From: Bacteroidota bacterium
Lineage (GTDB): Bacteria > Bacteroidota > Bacteroidia > Bacteroidales > JADFUO01
DNA length: 15,612 bases
Reading direction: 5' to 3'
Assembly (NCBI GenBank): GCA_015222115.1
Contig: JADFUO010000289.1
Location: forward strand, 1 to 15,612
In this document: one piece after another, positions 14,423 through 15,612 of the stretch
Layout: each line of letters starts with the position of its first letter
How positions within the stretch are numbered: position 1 is the first letter of the stretch
The notes under the pieces: model-generated
Databases searched by the model: none
Told to the model about the DNA's origin: nothing
Seen by the model: only the letters and a program-made list of their open reading frames with translations
Position numbers and translations under genes: made by a program

Positions 14423-15043
14423 CTATTGATAAAATTTATCCTGTGGCCAATTGGCGGGATTTTCAATTATATATGTTTTGATACGATTGTATTCTGCATC
14501 ATTTCGAATAATATGGTCATGGTAACGTGATTGCCAACCAAATTTAATATTGTTTTTGTGTGCGAATGTAGTAACCGACGATTTGAATCCACGAATTATT
14601 GATGCCAAATTTTTTGATTGCGGGCCAAATTCGTTTTTTGTATCATTATTGGTGGCGGTTGTGGTGGTTGTGGCAATTGTGGCGATTGTAGAGACGCAAT
14701 GCATTGCGTCTCTACGTTTGGTATCACGTTTGGTACCACGTTTCGTATTATATTCATTTTCGCCGATAATGATAATGCCATGAAAATGATTTGGCATAAC
14801 AATAAATTTGCCCAATAATAAATTCATATCCGGGCGAATTTCGGGTGTTTTTAACCATTCGTTTTTTGCAATCCTACCAATTTCGAATAATTGCATTTTA
14901 TTTTTTAAGATTTTGCCAAAATAATGTTCGCGACTTGCGGTACAAATGGTTATAAAATAGGTAGCATTTGAACCATAATCCCAATTTTGTAATCGTGCAG
15001 AGGGTATGCGATATTTATTTTTGTATTTATCCATATTTTGCAT
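14423..15043 (-). CDS. REP-associated tyrosine transposase (RAYT, Y1_Tnp)
   Basis: HUH-family single-strand transposase-like protein of 206 aa, related to IS200/IS605 TnpA but normally stationary and linked to REP palindromes. Opening [18 protein letters not shown] (26-43) and the HUH motif [11 protein letters not shown] (83-93, His86/His88) are clear. Near the C-terminus are [20 protein letters not shown] (169-188) and YIIENPANW (191-199). The catalytic tyrosine is expected to be Tyr185 (inferred). Residues ~100-133 are an odd low-complexity insert ([10 protein letters not shown], then DAMHCVST, then a Thr/Ala/Ile run) produced by a repeat mosaic in the DNA; the frame stays open and both catalytic motifs remain. 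Start: ATG at 15043, with a second in-frame ATG nine bases on. No IS-type ends are evident around it. A REP-like palindrome lies just upstream. Confidence 0.88.
   Translation of the reverse strand: MQNMDKYKNKYRIPSARLQNWDYGSNATYFITICTASREHYFGKILKNKMQLFEIGRIAKNEWLKTPEIRPDMNLLLGKFIVMPNHFHGIIIIGENEYNTKRGTKRDTKRRDAMHCVSTIATIATTTTTATNNDTKNEFGPQSKNLASIIRGFKSSVTTFAHKNNIKFGWQSRYHDHIIRNDAEYNRIKTYIIENPANWPQDKFYQ
14651..14749. repeat. Mosaic of 9-bp and 12-bp repeats inside RAYT
   Basis: Plus-strand units at 14651-14689 all end in TGT: GGTGGCGGTTGT, GGTGGTTGT, GGCAATTGT, GGCGATTGT. Next comes the 28-bp palindrome. Then three 12-bp units run 14714-14749: ACGTTTGGTATC, ACGTTTGGTACC, ACGTTTCGTATT. Unit sizes are multiples of three and the whole tract keeps the RAYT frame open. 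Confidence 0.85.
14688..14715. repeat. Perfect 28-bp palindrome (REP-like) within the RAYT gene
   Basis: The half-site GTAGAGACGCAATG is followed at once by its exact reverse complement, with no loop. It is read in the RAYT frame as [10 protein letters not shown]. From memory, palindromes of the GTAGAGACG...CGTCTCTAC type are widespread intergenic repeats in Bacteroidota and cyanobacteria. Here it sits in the coding region of the transposase family thought to act on such sequences. Confidence 0.9.
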
Positions 15044-15046
15044 AAA

Positions 15047-15067
15047 ATCCCCGAAAGCTTTAGGGAT
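15047..15067. repeat. REP-like hairpin upstream of RAYT
   Basis: ATCCC (15047-15051) pairs with GGGAT (15063-15067) around the palindrome AAAGCTTT (15054-15061), with C52 bulged and a G-A mismatch. It begins 4 bp before the RAYT start. A short TGAAC / GTTCA pair (15073-15077 / 15094-15098) follows. Candidate RAYT recognition or autoregulatory site, by position only. Confidence 0.45.
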
Positions 15068-15166
15068 GGGACTGAACCGCCAAAAGAGGTTTAGTTCAAC
15101 TCTCGTGTAAAAGTAACAATAATATAAATTCCTGGATGAAGAAAATTAAAATTTAAAAAAATAATT

Positions 15167-15174
15167 TAAATTTG
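15167..15174 (+). promoter_or_regulatory. Candidate -7 box for the partial GT39-like gene
   Basis: TAAATTTG matches TAnnTTTG and ends 26 bases before the ATG at 15201. No TTG was found at the expected -33 distance. Confidence 0.35.
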
Positions 15175-15200
15175 TTATCTGAAAATACAATAAACTTCTA

Positions 15201-15612
15201 ATGACATTAAATTTTAAAAAAAATATCACTTCTAATTTCAGTTACCTGGTAATTGCTTTGTTGGTTTTGCCGGTATTTTTCATTAATGTTACTGATAGTC
15301 ATGACTGGGGTGGTGACTTTGCACAATATATTTCTCAGGCAAAAAATATTGTTGAAGGGAAACCACATTATGAAACAGGATATATTTTTAATGATAATGC
15401 TCCTGTTTTAGGACCGCCGGCTTATCCCGCAGGATTTCCTTTATTGTTGGCACCAGTGTATTTATTATCGGGTAACAGCATTATGGCTTTTTCAATTTAT
15501 ATTTCTTTGTTCCTTTTTTTACTCGGACTGCTAATGTTTGCTTTCTTTAAAAAATATTTTAACAATCTGATTTCAATTATTTTAGTGCTGATTATAATTT
15601 ATAATCCATGGG
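15201..15612 (+). CDS. GT-C / GT39-like membrane glycosyltransferase, N-terminal part
   Basis: The ATG at 15201 opens a frame that runs off the window end without a stop (137 full codons). A first membrane helix (about 13-30, YLVIALLVLPVFFI) is followed by a periplasmic-type loop with DWGGDFAQYISQAKNIVEGK (36-55). The acidic Asp36/Asp40 are at the position of the GT-C catalytic site. PPAYPAGFPLLLAPVYLLSG (72-91) then leads into the next helices, a pattern typical of PMT_2/GT39-like enzymes. It resembles the protein at 11893-13713 in architecture only, not closely in sequence. Probably an envelope glycosyltransferase; the substrate is unknown and the 3' part is missing. Confidence 0.7.
   Translation, partial: MTLNFKKNITSNFSYLVIALLVLPVFFINVTDSHDWGGDFAQYISQAKNIVEGKPHYETGYIFNDNAPVLGPPAYPAGFPLLLAPVYLLSGNSIMAFSIYISLFLFLLGLLMFAFFKKYFNNLISIILVLIIIYNPW

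Noticed and set aside
14550..14818. Plus-strand and alternate minus-strand reading frames over the RAYT gene
   Set aside because: They are low-complexity shadows of the repeat mosaic; the RAYT frame carries the conserved motifs.

Overview
The window looks like chromosomal DNA from a low-GC member of the Bacteroidota. Four things point there: a secreted protein with a C-terminal type IX secretion (Por) sorting domain, a DUF3276 PUR-like nucleic-acid-binding protein, a DUF5683 membrane protein directly behind parAB, and several upstream regions carrying the Bacteroidota -7 box TAnnTTTG. Genus and species cannot be read from this sequence. No rRNA, tRNA or CRISPR array was seen.

Layout. 1-4188: two minus-strand genes, rlmD (23S rRNA m5U methyltransferase) and a large T9SS-exported repeat protein that is visibly more GC-rich than its neighbours, followed by over 500 bp of decayed, repeat-bearing spacer. 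4189-6353: a short permease ORF that looks like a full-length permease with its middle deleted, a hairpin-rich spacer, then the bifunctional NAD(P)HX repair gene nnrE-nnrD. 6487-8346: a type IIA topoisomerase ATPase subunit (ParE type) on the minus strand. 8629-11534: a plus-strand housekeeping run of DUF3276 protein, parA, parB and DUF5683 protein. Behind it lies only the last ~33 codons of dapB, so a cluster often found intact in this phylum is broken here. 11893-13713 and 15201-15612 (cut by the window end): two multi-membrane GT-C/GT39-like proteins, probably envelope glycan enzymes. Between them on the minus strand lie yjbQ and a REP-associated tyrosine transposase (RAYT).

The most distinctive feature is non-coding. 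At least five spacers contain short arrays of 7-bp units. The unit sequences differ (AAAATCT, TTGAATA, AGCACAT, AATTCGT, GTTGCGG types) but the period is the same. Two of the arrays occur as inverted pairs that can fold into hairpins, and two lie next to gene relics. The window also holds a ~64-bp palindromic MITE-like element flanked by an 8-bp direct repeat, whose 33-bp half recurs at the window start. In addition there is an in-frame mosaic of 9-bp repeats, a perfect 28-bp palindrome and 12-bp repeats inside the RAYT gene, and three consecutive inverted repeats behind the permease. Together these suggest a genome actively shaped by small repeats. No multi-gene novel defence or metabolic system is evident.
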